Below are positions 23,896 through 35,136 of a stretch of 64,000 nucleotides of DNA, one piece after another. The position numbers and the translations under genes are program-made. Every line of letters begins with the position of its first letter. Within the stretch, counting starts at the first letter, position 1. The DNA comes from Lunularia cruciata. Taxonomy: Eukaryota > Streptophyta > Marchantiopsida > Lunulariales > Lunulariaceae. The stretch lies in contig OX419755.1 of NCBI GenBank assembly GCA_948567375.1, positions 54,764,291 to 54,828,290 on the forward strand. The letters are read 5' to 3'. The notes beneath the pieces are model-generated. The model saw only the letters and a list, made by a program, of their open reading frames with translations. It made no database searches and was not told the origin of the DNA.

Positions 23896-26404
23896 ATGAA
23901 GGCTTTTAGCTCCTAGAGATTTATATGTGGCTTTAGTGCTTGAATTACTTTGATTTTCTCTACTTCTACTTCTAGTCCTTGGCTAGACACACAATGTCTT
24001 AAGAGAATTCCTTCCTTCATTACAAAGAAGCACTTTTTGATGCAATGAGAACCTAGCAAAATGATATTTTTTGAAGGTCTTTTGAGGAAGAAAACATGAT
24101 CTTCCATTTTTCTAAAGGCATAGAAGTTGTCAATGCATATCTCCGAGATTTTTTGTAGATATTCCTTGAAGATGGATATCATCATGTGTTGAAATGTCAT
24201 GAGAGAATTACATAGACCAAATGGTATTCTATTGTATGCATAAGTTCCCTAGTTGGTGTGAAGGTTGTCTTGCTTTTGTTGTCCTCTTGAATGGTGACTT
24301 AATTATATCTTAAAAATTCATCCAAGAAATTATAACATTCATGCTTGGCTACCTGGTCTAGAATGGAGTCCTTGAATAGTAACGGGTGATGATCTTTCTT
24401 TGTAGCAATATTGACTTTTAAAAAATCTTGGCAAATACAAACTTTACTAGTCTTCTTCTTGGGTACCACTATTATAGGTGAGACCATTGACTATTGAGCA
24501 TAGGGAAAATGATCCATGCACTTAAGTACTTGTCTATCTCATACTTAATGAGAAGTGAGTATTTTGGATTGAGATAATATTTCCATTGCTTGGTTTGTAC
24601 TAGCCCATCCACTAGTCAATTTGATGCTCCCCAAATTGTCAAGGTATCTTTTGCATCTGTTCTATCTTCCAAGAAAAAATGTCTTGGTACTTAGTGAATA
24701 ACAAGGCATGGGCTTTGTATTCATATGTGCTTATAAACTTGGAAATCCTCAAAAATTTTCCTTTTGTGATTTCCACACCTTGACAATCATATAGATTGAC
24801 TATTCTTTCCACGTGGCTTACTTGACCTACTACCAAGAGTGTAAATTATCCTCCAAAAATTTGTGTTGATCATTCCCTTCAGTTTCATCTTCAATTTCAT
24901 AGCACTCAAGATAGTTGACTACATCATCATTTAATGAAGATCAGTCATCATTATTTGATGATCCATTTGTATCCTCTTAATTAGGAGATGGTGTCTCACT
25001 TAAATGGGGGAATATCTTCCAACATATTTTTATGGGTCAAGAATCCTATGATTTCATATTTTGGAATTTCAACTTGTGTTGATGCCATTCAACCTCCATG
25101 CAAGCCCTATACAACCATGGTCTCATAATAAGTATTAGGTAACCCATTTTGGTTACCAGATGAAGAACATGTAATCCAATTGAAACATCACTCCATTGAT
25201 TCTAGTAGGTACTTTGGTTAGCATGCCAACTAGTGTGCATTGTGTTTGGTTTGCAAAGATCAGAATTTGGAGCATAGGCTTAAAATAATTGTATAAGAGC
25301 CATTTTCTTCATTTTGATGTTTACACTACAGCCCAAATCAATGGGAATTGATGAGATGATGTATTTTTATTTCTACCTCCAATGATCTCAAGTCTTCAAG
25401 CTCAATTTTATAAATGGCAAGGAGATCAACTTTTCATTTGGTTTGTATGCACTTGAGAACTAGCACCATTCCTTTTTTGGTACAACTTATTATCTTCTCA
25501 CAATGGCTTAAAGGTTACATTGGCTTTGCAAGGCCTCAAATTGGCAAGTATGTCATATTTTGTGACTCCTACCAACCAGCCTACCTTTCTTGACTTTGTT
25601 TCTAAGAGGCTCATTGGAAGTGGAGGTGTTGTATACTTGACGCTTTGTTTTGTAACCTCATGAGTTGCCCTTTGGTTTGGTGCTTTGTTTAGTTGCTGAT
25701 GAATCATTTGTAGGACCGGTGGTGTAGTAGGATGGTTTGGAGGTGGCAATACCAACAATGGTTCATGGTTTCCCTTAGGTGGCTGAGCACTTGACTCATG
25801 CTGAAGTAAACTAACTTTTGGTGAGATGACCTTGTGGTTACCAATATCTTTGGTGGATGTACATTCAATACTTCCTCTTCTAATCTGTTTAGATGGTTTC
25901 TTGGGACTAAATTATTTAGAAGAAAATTTTTTGATATCAAGGAAAATATGTTACTATTTTCTGTTATATTACTTGTACCTCATTACATTTATATTCAAAG
26001 TTCTTACCTACTACTTGTCATAGCTCACTTGTTCTCAAGAGTATAATTTTGTTCCATTTTTCTACTTTTGTTAGGGAAAAAGAAACATATTATTATATCT
26101 AGGTAATAAATCACTCAATGTGGTATCATTTAGTTTCATCCTTGTTTACACCAAGGTACAAAGGTAGCAGTCTTGAAGACCTTTGTTGCCATCAACCTTC
26201 AAATGGGAAGAGTCATCTTTGAGGAGGAAATTTTTTGTGTGCACTTTGATTTTTATATCTCTATGGTTACATATTTAAATGGAGTGATCTTTATCTCATT
26301 AGAAGTGATTTCACAAGGGCTTTCTATTGGCACCAAATCATATTTTTTTGAGGTCTATAGAAAAAGTTACAACCATATGAAGTACGAACCATATGGATAT
26401 TGAG

Positions 26405-27030
26405 CTCACACCTCATACCTCTTCCTGCTTGTACCTTATATTTGTCTCATACTTGGACCTTGTATATTTGTCTTGTATTCAGTCCTTGTACTATTTGTTT
26501 CTAATATGTAACCTCATACTTCATATTTTGTATGTAACCTTCTACTTTGCTTCTCATGCGGAACCTCATACTTTGTTTCATGTTCATAACCTTGTACTTG
26601 TTTCTCATTTGTAACCATGTAATTCATTTCTTGTTTATAATCTCATACTTCATTTCTTATATGTAGCCTTGTACTTCATTTCTCATATGTAATATTGTAC
26701 TTTGTTTCTCATATGTGACCTCATATTGTGTTTCACATATGTAACCTCGTACTTTGTTTCTCATTTGTGACCTTGTTCTTTGTTTCTTGTTTGTAACCTC
26801 ATACTTGCTTCTTGTTTATAACCTTGTACTTTGTTCCTTGTTTGTAACCTCATACTTTATTTCTCATTCATAACCTCATACTTATTACTTGTTTGTAACC
26901 TTGTACTTTGTCTCTTGTATGTAACCTCATACTATTCATCTTGTACTCATATCTTGTACTATTCATCTCATACCTCATTATCTCATACTTGTCTTGTTTC
27001 TTGTACCTCATAGCTCATACTTATACCTTG
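26405..27030. repeat. Minisatellite, about 20-30-bp unit
   Basis: More than twenty degenerate copies of a unit like TTTCTCATATGTAACCTCAT. Start, spacing and unit length vary. No coding potential. Confidence 0.85.
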
Positions 27031-27240
27031 TACTAGATAGTCTTGCATATGAGTAATGCATCAATAGCTTCATAAGAAATGAGCAACATCCAACTTCATA
27101 AAAAATGACTAAGAGCCATTTTGTAGATACAATAGTGTAGTTTTCATAGTTATAGTGCATGACATTTCATATATGTACATATTTCATACATAGTAGTTAT
27201 GTTACAATACAAAGATCTTGTATTATGCTTGTCACTTAAC

Positions 27241-27960
27241 ATAATACTGGTAATGACAAGAGGCAGAGGTGGTTCTTCCACATGGACTATGCCTATTAAA
27301 GATTAGGTTTAGTGTTAGATAAGTAGATAATATATGATTAGCATTGAGCAGCTTAGATGTAATTAGAGATTTCTAGTACATTGTAGTCATTGGATTTCTT
27401 TGGCAGCTAAGTAGGATTGTATATAGGGCTCAGACCTGATTTTTACAAGGTTCATTCAGTGCATCTTTTTGTTGTAGTAAACAAGGCTTATACAATCAAG
27501 ATTGTCAAGTCAATGTATGTGTATTAGTCTACACTTTGTATGAGTGATGCATGTTGGATTGAGTGGGAGTGAAGAATCTTGATTCATGAGCAGAAGCACT
27601 TGAGTGAGGGAAGTCATTTGTGTAGAACTAGAGTGCACAACTGTAGAGGCTCTACAAAGGTCAAGAATGATACAAAGATAGGTCGCCACACACCTCGAGT
27701 ATAATAAAGTAACATCAACTTGTAAGATTCAATAGTGTAGTCATTCAAGACTCTTGTGATGTCATGCCTTTTGGAAAGGGTGGAATGCTATGTAACAATC
27801 ATAGTTGTTAGAGTGATTGGATCCTTGTGAGATCATTCTCTCTTAGTTTGTGTGTTCTAAGATACTATCCGTGAGACACCTTAATACTATCTATCTTGTA
27901 TGACATGAATTCTATCATGTGGGTGAAAATCTTAGTATTTATGACTGCCTCAATGATATT
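27241..27960 (+). repeat. Diverged LTR-like segment related to 9.2-9.8 kb
   Basis: Shares ordered blocks with 9,230-9,850 (TTAGATGTAATTAGA, TTTGGC then CTAAGTAGG, GTAGTAAACAAGG). It is a third, direct-orientation relative of the segment found at 15,070-15,540 in inverse. Confidence 0.5.
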
Positions 27961-29488
27961 TATCAAGAATTCAGCCAAGCAGTGGGAAAGGTACAAAAGT
28001 TCCAATGCGAACCATCACAATCAAGAATCATGTGGATTAAATCTATTGTGAGTGTGATTATTGGTGATTTTCTCCTTTTGTAGTGTACAAGAGGTAGTGA
28101 TTCTACATTCTTATGGGAGTGGTTTTTGGCCAAGAAGTTAAATAGGCAAGAATAGATAACGTGTGACATTGTGACACTTTATATTCATTTCTAATCATTT
28201 CCAAGACACTAGGTTGGAAATGATTAGTGTCTTGTTATCTAAACGGCCATCTGTCTCTAATACTTGTTCTCCTGCTAGAAGTAATTCAACACGTTTTGTT
28301 AGTCGGTAATCTTCAGAGGTCTTGGAAGACATCATTTCCTACACAGGGTTTATAATGACGCTCAAGGTACGCGTCCAAGTGCTGACACCAAATCAAATTA
28401 AGAATTTGAATTGTCTTCTTTTCGCCTCTGGAATGAATTCGATCTGGAATGAATCTAACGTGATTGTAAAGGGAGAGAAGATTCGTTTGTGAGACTGCGT
28501 TCAATCACTGGATACAAAAACCCATACCAGATTGGGGAAGAGGTTTGGATAGCAGCGTTAGTGTGGAGATTGTAATGAGCACAGAAAGTCGACTATCGTA
28601 TGATATGGTTAATATATTTTTCTCCCTTAGTGTCGTCTTTTTAACCTTTCCACTGTTGCTTTTAGTCACGAGTTTGCGAGCAAGAAAACTTGCTTTTCTC
28701 CTGGAGCTACTTTACAACCTTCACCTTGACTTCGACGGAGTCGAATCACATGAATATGTAGGAAGAGGTTAGGTGGAGATCCATGGTAAAGAGCAAACGG
28801 ATCCTCGGTAGATCAGGTCAACTTTCCCTCCTATGGTTGGTTAGTGGTCCTCGTCTGGGGCCATCTCCTTTGGTAGCATGGTGTCCACACTACCACCAGC
28901 TTTAGTGCTAGGGCGAGGCTCACCACGACGAACTCCAGACACTTCCAGAACTAATAGAGGTATTGAGTACTGAAGCTGCAAACCTTGTCAGAACTCGTGG
29001 TGTGTCGCTGGCCGTAGTTAAGGAAACCTACTCAGCTCCGTGTCACCAACGAACATATCGACAGTGATTGCACAACAATACATCCCACGGTTCATGGTTC
29101 CGTAAACTATGACCGAAAATGAACTGCTGTGGTCTTCTAAATTTCGCACAGAAAAGAAAAGGTATCTTGAAAAAGCTCTGAGTAAGTAACTCGGGTTGAA
29201 GTCAACACATTCAGATGCTCTAGCGGGACTTTCAGAATATAGTGTGGGCCCTGGAATAAGCGTACATTTCATGGTGGCCTTTAGCTGACCGATGTAAAGA
29301 TCTCCTTCATGTGATACCTGAATAATTCTGTTCGTTTTACCTGCTGTGTAAACCTCGGCTATAAACATTTGCCTGATAACGGATACGTTGTACAAAATAT
29401 TCACATGCCTGCATCGTAATTTACATTTCACTGCCCTGCTTGAATTATGTGCAAGCAAGCTACCGGAGAACTCTCTCCACAAGGGAAA
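27961..29488. other. Intergenic, 3' side of the deformylase gene
   Basis: Composition shifts here from AT-rich repeat DNA to the more balanced gene island, at about 28.2 kb. ORFs are short and show no recognisable domain. The part next to 29,489 is presumably the 3' UTR of the deformylase. Confidence 0.4.
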
Positions 29489-31145
29489 CTAACACTTTTT
29501 TGTTGACACTTTACAAAGTCCGGGCTTTGGGCAACCGGAGCCTAGCGGAAGTCTCAAGTTCTCCTTTGTTCGGAAAGTTCTGGGTATCATCTTGTCCACG
29601 TAAAGATCGCCCATCAAGTGATCACACTCATGCTGAAGGATGCGAGCTTGCCACCCTGTTGCTCTTACATGTATCGGTTTACCATCCCGACCAAGTCCTG
29701 CTACTTCCACTTCCAGGTCTCTCTCGACGAGTGCACGATAGCCGTCCACACTGTTCATTTCAATTCCGGAAAATACAGTTGTTCAATGACATGCCAAAAA
29801 TTCTCAAGCATCTCGAAAGAAATCTAGCAGGTCAGATTAATTTCTAACGCTCGATACTGGGACTGGAATGACCCGAATTCAATGCGAGGGCGAAAGCTTG
29901 CAGACCTGAGGCAGCCCTCGAAGAAAATGGCAGTACCCGATGAGCTATTTCTCGTCAGCTTTGGGTTGATTATAACCTGCGAAGATAAGAACAATGCCTT
30001 CGTCAAGGACCTCCACCGACCACTATATTGCACTAACTTCGAACTTAACAGACTGAAACTGATACTGAAGAAAACAATGAGTAACCAAAATGTCCCTTTC
30101 CACGAAACCTACGTTCAAGCTAGTTTCTAGACATGGAAAAGGAAGTAAGCAGGATACACACCAGTAAGTCAAAGGGAAATCGTTGTTGAGATTCACATTC
30201 CTCGGGGTCCGAATAGCTCATGAGCTCTTTCGTGTCTTCCGCGACAATAATCTGGAGATTAAAAAGGATTTCATAATTGATGCAGTTCCAAAGGCATGGA
30301 TAAACAACCACCACTTCCCCGACACAAAAGCAAAGACACGAGACGAAACGAGAGTCACAAGAAACTGGAAACGATTTGAATAACGGTTGTTAACTTACAG
30401 AAGAATACTTGCTAGTTCTACAGCACACAATTTAGTTTAAAAACGTCCCATAAACAAGATAAGACCTCCAGAAGTGCTTTTGTACCATTGAAATAGAAGC
30501 ACGATTTTCGAAAAAAACTATGGTTGCGGATCTTTCGAGAATGCATAGCCAATGTCACCATGTACTCTAATTTTCCAGAATCAATTCACTCAAATGACGC
30601 TAAATAAAAAAGGACATAATTCAAACCTGCAATGGCTCGCCGATTTGAGGAGCTGCAAGGCCCACGCCAGGAGCATTCCGCATTGTGGCAACCATGTCAT
30701 TAATAATTTTCTCAATGCGCGCACTTCCAATCTCCTCCGCTTTCACTTCCAAAGCCAGTTCATGTAAAACGGGATCCCCGGCCTTCACCACTTCCGCAAC
30801 TTTATTCTTGTTATACCCCCAAAAGCAAATGGGAGTCACAGAATCCTTGCCTGCAGTCCTCAAAGGCATGGAATAGTATTCAGACACGAATTGGAATGGC
30901 ATCGTATCCCGGAGCTGTGGCGCAAAGAACTCCATCTTCGTCCTCAATTTCCGTCTACAGAGCCACTGCAGCTGTTGGGCGCCACTGGGTTTTGCTCTAC
31001 CTTTGGTTCGTGTCTCTGCTACTACTCCTGTCGCTGTTGTTGGCCTACTGGTAATACTACTACTGCTGCTGCAGTTGCTCCAGCAGCTCGACCCGGCAGT
31101 TTCTGTGAGCCGTTGGGACAACAACATCTCTTGTGCTTCTCTCAA
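29489..31145 (-). CDS. PDF1A: Peptide deformylase, plant PDF1A type
   Basis: Removes the N-formyl group from new organellar proteins; a metal-dependent hydrolase of mitochondria and/or plastids. Four exons: 30,627-31,145, 30,162-30,251, 29,906-29,976 and 29,489-29,750, all with GT-AG junctions. They join in frame to 313 residues. All three family motifs are intact: GVGLAAPQ at 160-167, EGCLS at 223-227 (its Ser codon is completed across the exon 3/4 splice) and HECDH at 267-271. Metal ligands are therefore C225, H267 and H271, with E268 catalytic. The first roughly 100 residues are Ser/Thr/Arg-rich, as expected of an organelle transit peptide. The C-terminal PRTFRT...GCPKPG matches the PDF1A subgroup. 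The start is the first ATG of the ORF; a downstream start would shorten the leader. Expressed from its own promoter, downstream of the methyltransferase gene on the same strand. Confidence 0.95.
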
Positions 31146-32324
31146 ATGCGTGTTTTGTTTAGTATCATTTGTTTCACCTCACCGCGTGAAAGAGAAATAC
31201 GAAGACCGGACTAGACCCGCACCGCCTACTTCCTTCCTTCCTTCCTTCTCTGCTGCTCGCTGATCTCAGCTACTTTTCTTCCTTTTCCCAAAACTCCTGT
31301 GGTACAGATTCCTGCAACTGTGCACGCGCCAAGGACAACCCACAAACTTTTTCTTTGTCAACACGAACGACACAATGACCTTCGGAACCTCCTCCGATCC
31401 TCCTCCTCCTCAACGATTCCAATATTTTATCGATAATTATATCCTTTCCTGGCCGATCATCTCTCCGCTGTTCTGAAGTCCTCAACGGATGGACATAGAC
31501 GGACCAGACAGATTATTTTACCGTACGTCCTTTGTGGTGCAGGAGCTTTAGCTTTCTCTAGCACGCGTCAGTCCCCGTTGTTGTGCTCTTTCCCCGCATT
31601 ATTGGTCCAACGATTAGCACGTGAACTGGGACTTGCAGTGTTGAAACCGCCAGATGTTTTGTTTCCTGCGTGCTTCCAAGGACCTCAGTGCTACAATCCA
31701 GTGCGTTGCAGAATTTTTCAATGGGGAATAATGGGGTCTGACTTCCTCGTGCTGTTTGAGTACATCGGAAGTCGTCACGGAGTCCGATGCGGACTTGCAA
31801 GAAAAGAATATGCCCCACTTTCCTTCCTTTCCATTCTATACTGTAGTAGGTTACGACAACGCACTATTCTCTCGTCTTCAAATTTCCATATTTTCCTTAA
31901 AGTGTTCCTTGGTACGCGGGCCCAACATTACTTGTTCGGAAAACAAGTAATTTTGGAGTTGGAAGTGCTCTCTTAGAACACTTTAAGCAGTGTCATGTTA
32001 CTTGTGAGAATGATTACACTCAATAAACATCACAACTGGAGAGTATTTGCGATATAAAGCCATCAAGAACCAAAAATCTATCGCTTCTTGATAGCTCTAC
32101 ATCACATATACTCTAAATCACATCACAATCCCCAACAATTACCAGTCGTGTTTGAGGGTATTCAGTACATAGACAAATTTACAACCACAAGTTTGGTATT
32201 GCATTGGCAGATGATTTGAGGGGGGGGGGGAGGAGGTTTAACCCTACCAGTTAAAAAGTTCATGTTCGAATAATATACAGAGTGGTGTAATGTTCATAAG
32301 GAAGCCTTGTGTTCCACCTGTGGA
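31146..32324. other. Intergenic between methyltransferase and deformylase
   Basis: Contains the deformylase 5' region with a TTCC microsatellite (about 31,230-31,245) and an 11-bp G run (32,220-32,230). No conserved ORF. Confidence 0.5.
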
Positions 32325-34834
32325 TCACTTGACGGCAGTAGCAGTGCAAGTGAAATGTCGAGGGTCTGTTAAGATTGAGCGGTAATTGGTGAAACCAGAA
32401 TCAATCAACTCAGCCTCCAGATCCAGGCGGTAGAAGTCGTCAAGCCAGGGTTCTGTTGACTTCATCATGGTCCAAAGAGCTGGATGCAGCTTCTGTAACA
32501 AACAGAGCCAGATCGTGAGTAGAGAGAAGTCATCATTCCTGAGATTTGCAATTCAGTGAAAATGGATGTAATTGACAAAGTGACAAGAAGGAGATTTAGC
32601 AAGCCTGACTCACCTGTATGGCCTTGGATTTAGGCTGCAAGAGGTCCAACAGAAAGTATCGGCATTACCACATAACCTCAAAACACTCCTTCACCAGAAA
32701 ATGGTTAACAATAGCGTCGTAAACATAATGACTCTAAGCATATAGAAAACGAACAGCAAACATGTAGACTTGAGGTAAACTTACAGATTGCTCTGAAAGA
32801 GAAACCGTGCCTCCAGGTCTTAACAGGCGATGGGCCTCCCTCAGCACGTTTCTTACTGCGGTTTGTGGGCACTCATGTATCTTCGAGAACCAACGATCAA
32901 GCTTTAGTGAGACCACCTAATACTGATCCGGCGGTTCAGCGACGAATTATCTTTGACAGTATGTGATAACTGGCGGCCAGGAATGCAGCATACCAGAATG
33001 ATTTTAAGTTATCCAGGGACAGACGAATACAATAGTATACGAACTAGGAGCAAACATTCGGGGACGTTCACAGATGATAACAGCGACATAAAACAACTTA
33101 CCAAATATGCAAGAGACACCATATCAAACGAGTTTGATGGAAGCTCTGTTTCCTCGGCGTTGGCGTGTAGAAACTGTATTGGCTTTGGCCTTGACTCGCC
33201 CCTGGCCGCTGCTTGTCTTTCTCTATATTGTGCAACAGCAAGGAAATATGGAGACAGGTCCAGTCCCTGTTGAAAGATGTCTCAGCAAATTAGGTTGCTC
33301 AGTTAAGAGGAATCATTTCTAGTACTTGGAAGGGGAAACGTATTTTGTTCATTTCTCATACCACTCCAGACATGCTAGTAAACAAAGATGGGAACAGCAC
33401 CACATAAAAACAGAAGAGAAAGGTGAAGAATTTGCAGAATATCTACACTTTCGAGAGTTTGTACCAGTGTGAATTCATCATGGCTTGATCTCGGCAACTT
33501 TGCTAAAGGTAGTGTTCTCAACTTTAACGTGCACCCCAGATAAGTTTGTTACTTACAGTAACTTGTGCTGTGGGGTAGTGATCAGCAATGTATCGAGTGC
33601 TGCTGGCCGTGGAGCAACCCATATCAAGAATGGATGTCATTGTTAGCCCACCGGAGAAGTCAGCATGATGTAATCGGATGGTCTCTAGCCATTTGCTGCG
33701 AGTCAACTCGGATGCTTTTTGCCATGTTTCGATCTTCGGATGTGTTCGCTTCCAAAGAGCCAAAGTTGCTGGGTCAACCTCAAAGGCAGCCTGTGACAAC
33801 GAACTCCCCAAAATGTCAGAAAGTTCCGAGGATTGAGTATCGGAAAGGGCAGTTATGTGTTACATAAATCTTACCTAAAATTGTACCCACAGGTTGGAGA
33901 ATTGAAATGCTTATAAATTCATCCAAGTTCACAAATTGTCCTTCAGGAGGAACATATTCAGTACCTCCCATGATAAGTTGCCAGATTCGTATCCATGGAA
34001 AGCTTTTTTGTAGTCTGGGCATGACAATCAGGAAATCACGTTTATTAATCTGATTCATCCCGACAAGAAAAAACCACATTGTCTTATTTTGTGAATGCAG
34101 GCAGGTCTCCCATTGATTGCCAGCCATCATTTCGAAGGAGATAATTGCTGTTCGAATTTTCTGTGCAGCGTTTGGACACCACAGGAAAACCTTTTATGTC
34201 TAAAAACTGCGTAAAAAATTTGGTGCGCCGACTTTCAGGCTAGGGCATAAAAAGATTTCGTCATTACTAAAGTGGGACGAGTCTTACAATCAGGATAAAT
34301 CATTGCCGTGTTCTCCAGCTTCTCCTTCTCGGTATAAACATCTGACGCTTTCATTTCCGCCACCATTTCCTTCCATGGTATACCGTTCTTCTCCGCAGTA
34401 CTGCAGTCTAATCCCACACGCTTTGACAGAGTCAGATTGTCGACTGGAATTAGACATAAATGAAAAAACTGGCTAAATCATGACGAAACTTTCCGACAAA
34501 TTCATGAAGAAATTGCAATTCTTGTTACCCTACAAATCATCACTCGCCTGATCATCACATTCTTGGCACCAAATTTCAAGACATTGTAAACCGGCTTGAT
34601 AGCAATAATCTTATTCACAAACTTCGCCAGGGGATGATCTCCAGCATATCTGGCTTTCCCTTCGTCCCCATTCTCAAATTCTACGACTCTCTCCCTGGTA
34701 TTCGTGGCTCTAATCCTCAACCTCACAGGTCTCCTGCTCTCGGTTTCTCCACTCCTGAGAACTCCAAGTGGTCGTAAACCACAAGAAGCCCGCATCCAGG
34801 AAACAGAAACAGCTTCCATGATTCCACAGCTCAC
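32325..34834 (-). CDS. Plastid-type SAM-dependent methyltransferase
   Basis: A class I (Rossmann-fold) methyltransferase of the plant UbiE/COQ5-like kind; the substrate is unknown. Eight exons: 34,548-34,834, 34,288-34,400, 33,965-34,014, 33,557-33,790, 33,102-33,266, 32,785-32,880, 32,614-32,634 (only 21 bp) and 32,325-32,492. They total 1,134 bp and close exactly in frame to 377 residues. Intron 1 uses a GC donor (AG|GCGAGT); the others use GT-AG. SAM motif I is ILDMGCS at 204-210, with the acidic loop GLDLSPYF at 229-236. HECPQTAVRNVL and LLRPGGTVSL are the post-motif segments. The N-terminus is basic and Ser/Arg-rich with no clear acidic residues early on, which fits a plastid transit peptide. 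It shares 302 bp of upstream DNA with the divergent CblC gene. I recognise the family but not the substrate. Confidence 0.9.
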
Positions 34835-35136
34835 TGAGCCCTCGAGAAAGGTCCGGCAGCAGATGGGAGTGTGGTAGTTATGCGTATAGTACAGTAAGAA
34901 GAGCGGAGAAAGTCATTCATTAGCATCAAGCTCTCTCATTGGCTGGGGGGCAACCGTTAACGCCGGATGTGGATAAAGTGAATGTGGGGTTTTTCTTCAA
35001 TTTAGGGTACAGTAAAGAACATTCGTCTCCTTCCTGACGAGGATGGTCGTTCGGTTAGGGATGAGACAGGATAAAACTGATCGGTTTCTTAGTGACGAAC
35101 TAAGAAGACAAAGCCAGGTTTACGAGGAATGAAATC
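34835..35136. promoter_or_regulatory. Shared divergent promoter region
   Basis: Only 302 bp separate the two start codons of the methyltransferase (minus) and CblC (plus). An ATTGG (reverse CCAAT) motif occurs near 34,938. Both core promoters must lie here or in unannotated 5' exons, so co-expression is plausible but not shown. Confidence 0.5.

Larger units (their letters stand above)
20609..26060 (-). pseudogene. Decayed Ty3/gypsy pol
   Basis: Read from 26 kb down. A protease/linker region lies at about 25.7-25.0 kb. RT lies at 24,487-24,299 (SPIIVVPKKKTSKVCICQDF, FLDEF) and 24,200-23,913, where the catalytic Y/F-x-DD box has become CIDNF and is followed by KKCFFVMKEGILL. RNase H lies at about 23,220-22,620 and an integrase zinc-binding remnant at 21,764-21,537 (YWWHKMYKDVYAYIKNC). 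A purine tract sits at 20,609-20,628. Many stops and frameshifts show long inactivity. Two related LTR-like blocks interrupt it (separate entries). Confidence 0.8.

Noticed and set aside
29018-29482. 154-codon minus-strand ORF next to the deformylase
   Set aside because: It lies downstream of the deformylase stop, has no recognisable motif and overlaps the likely 3' UTR.
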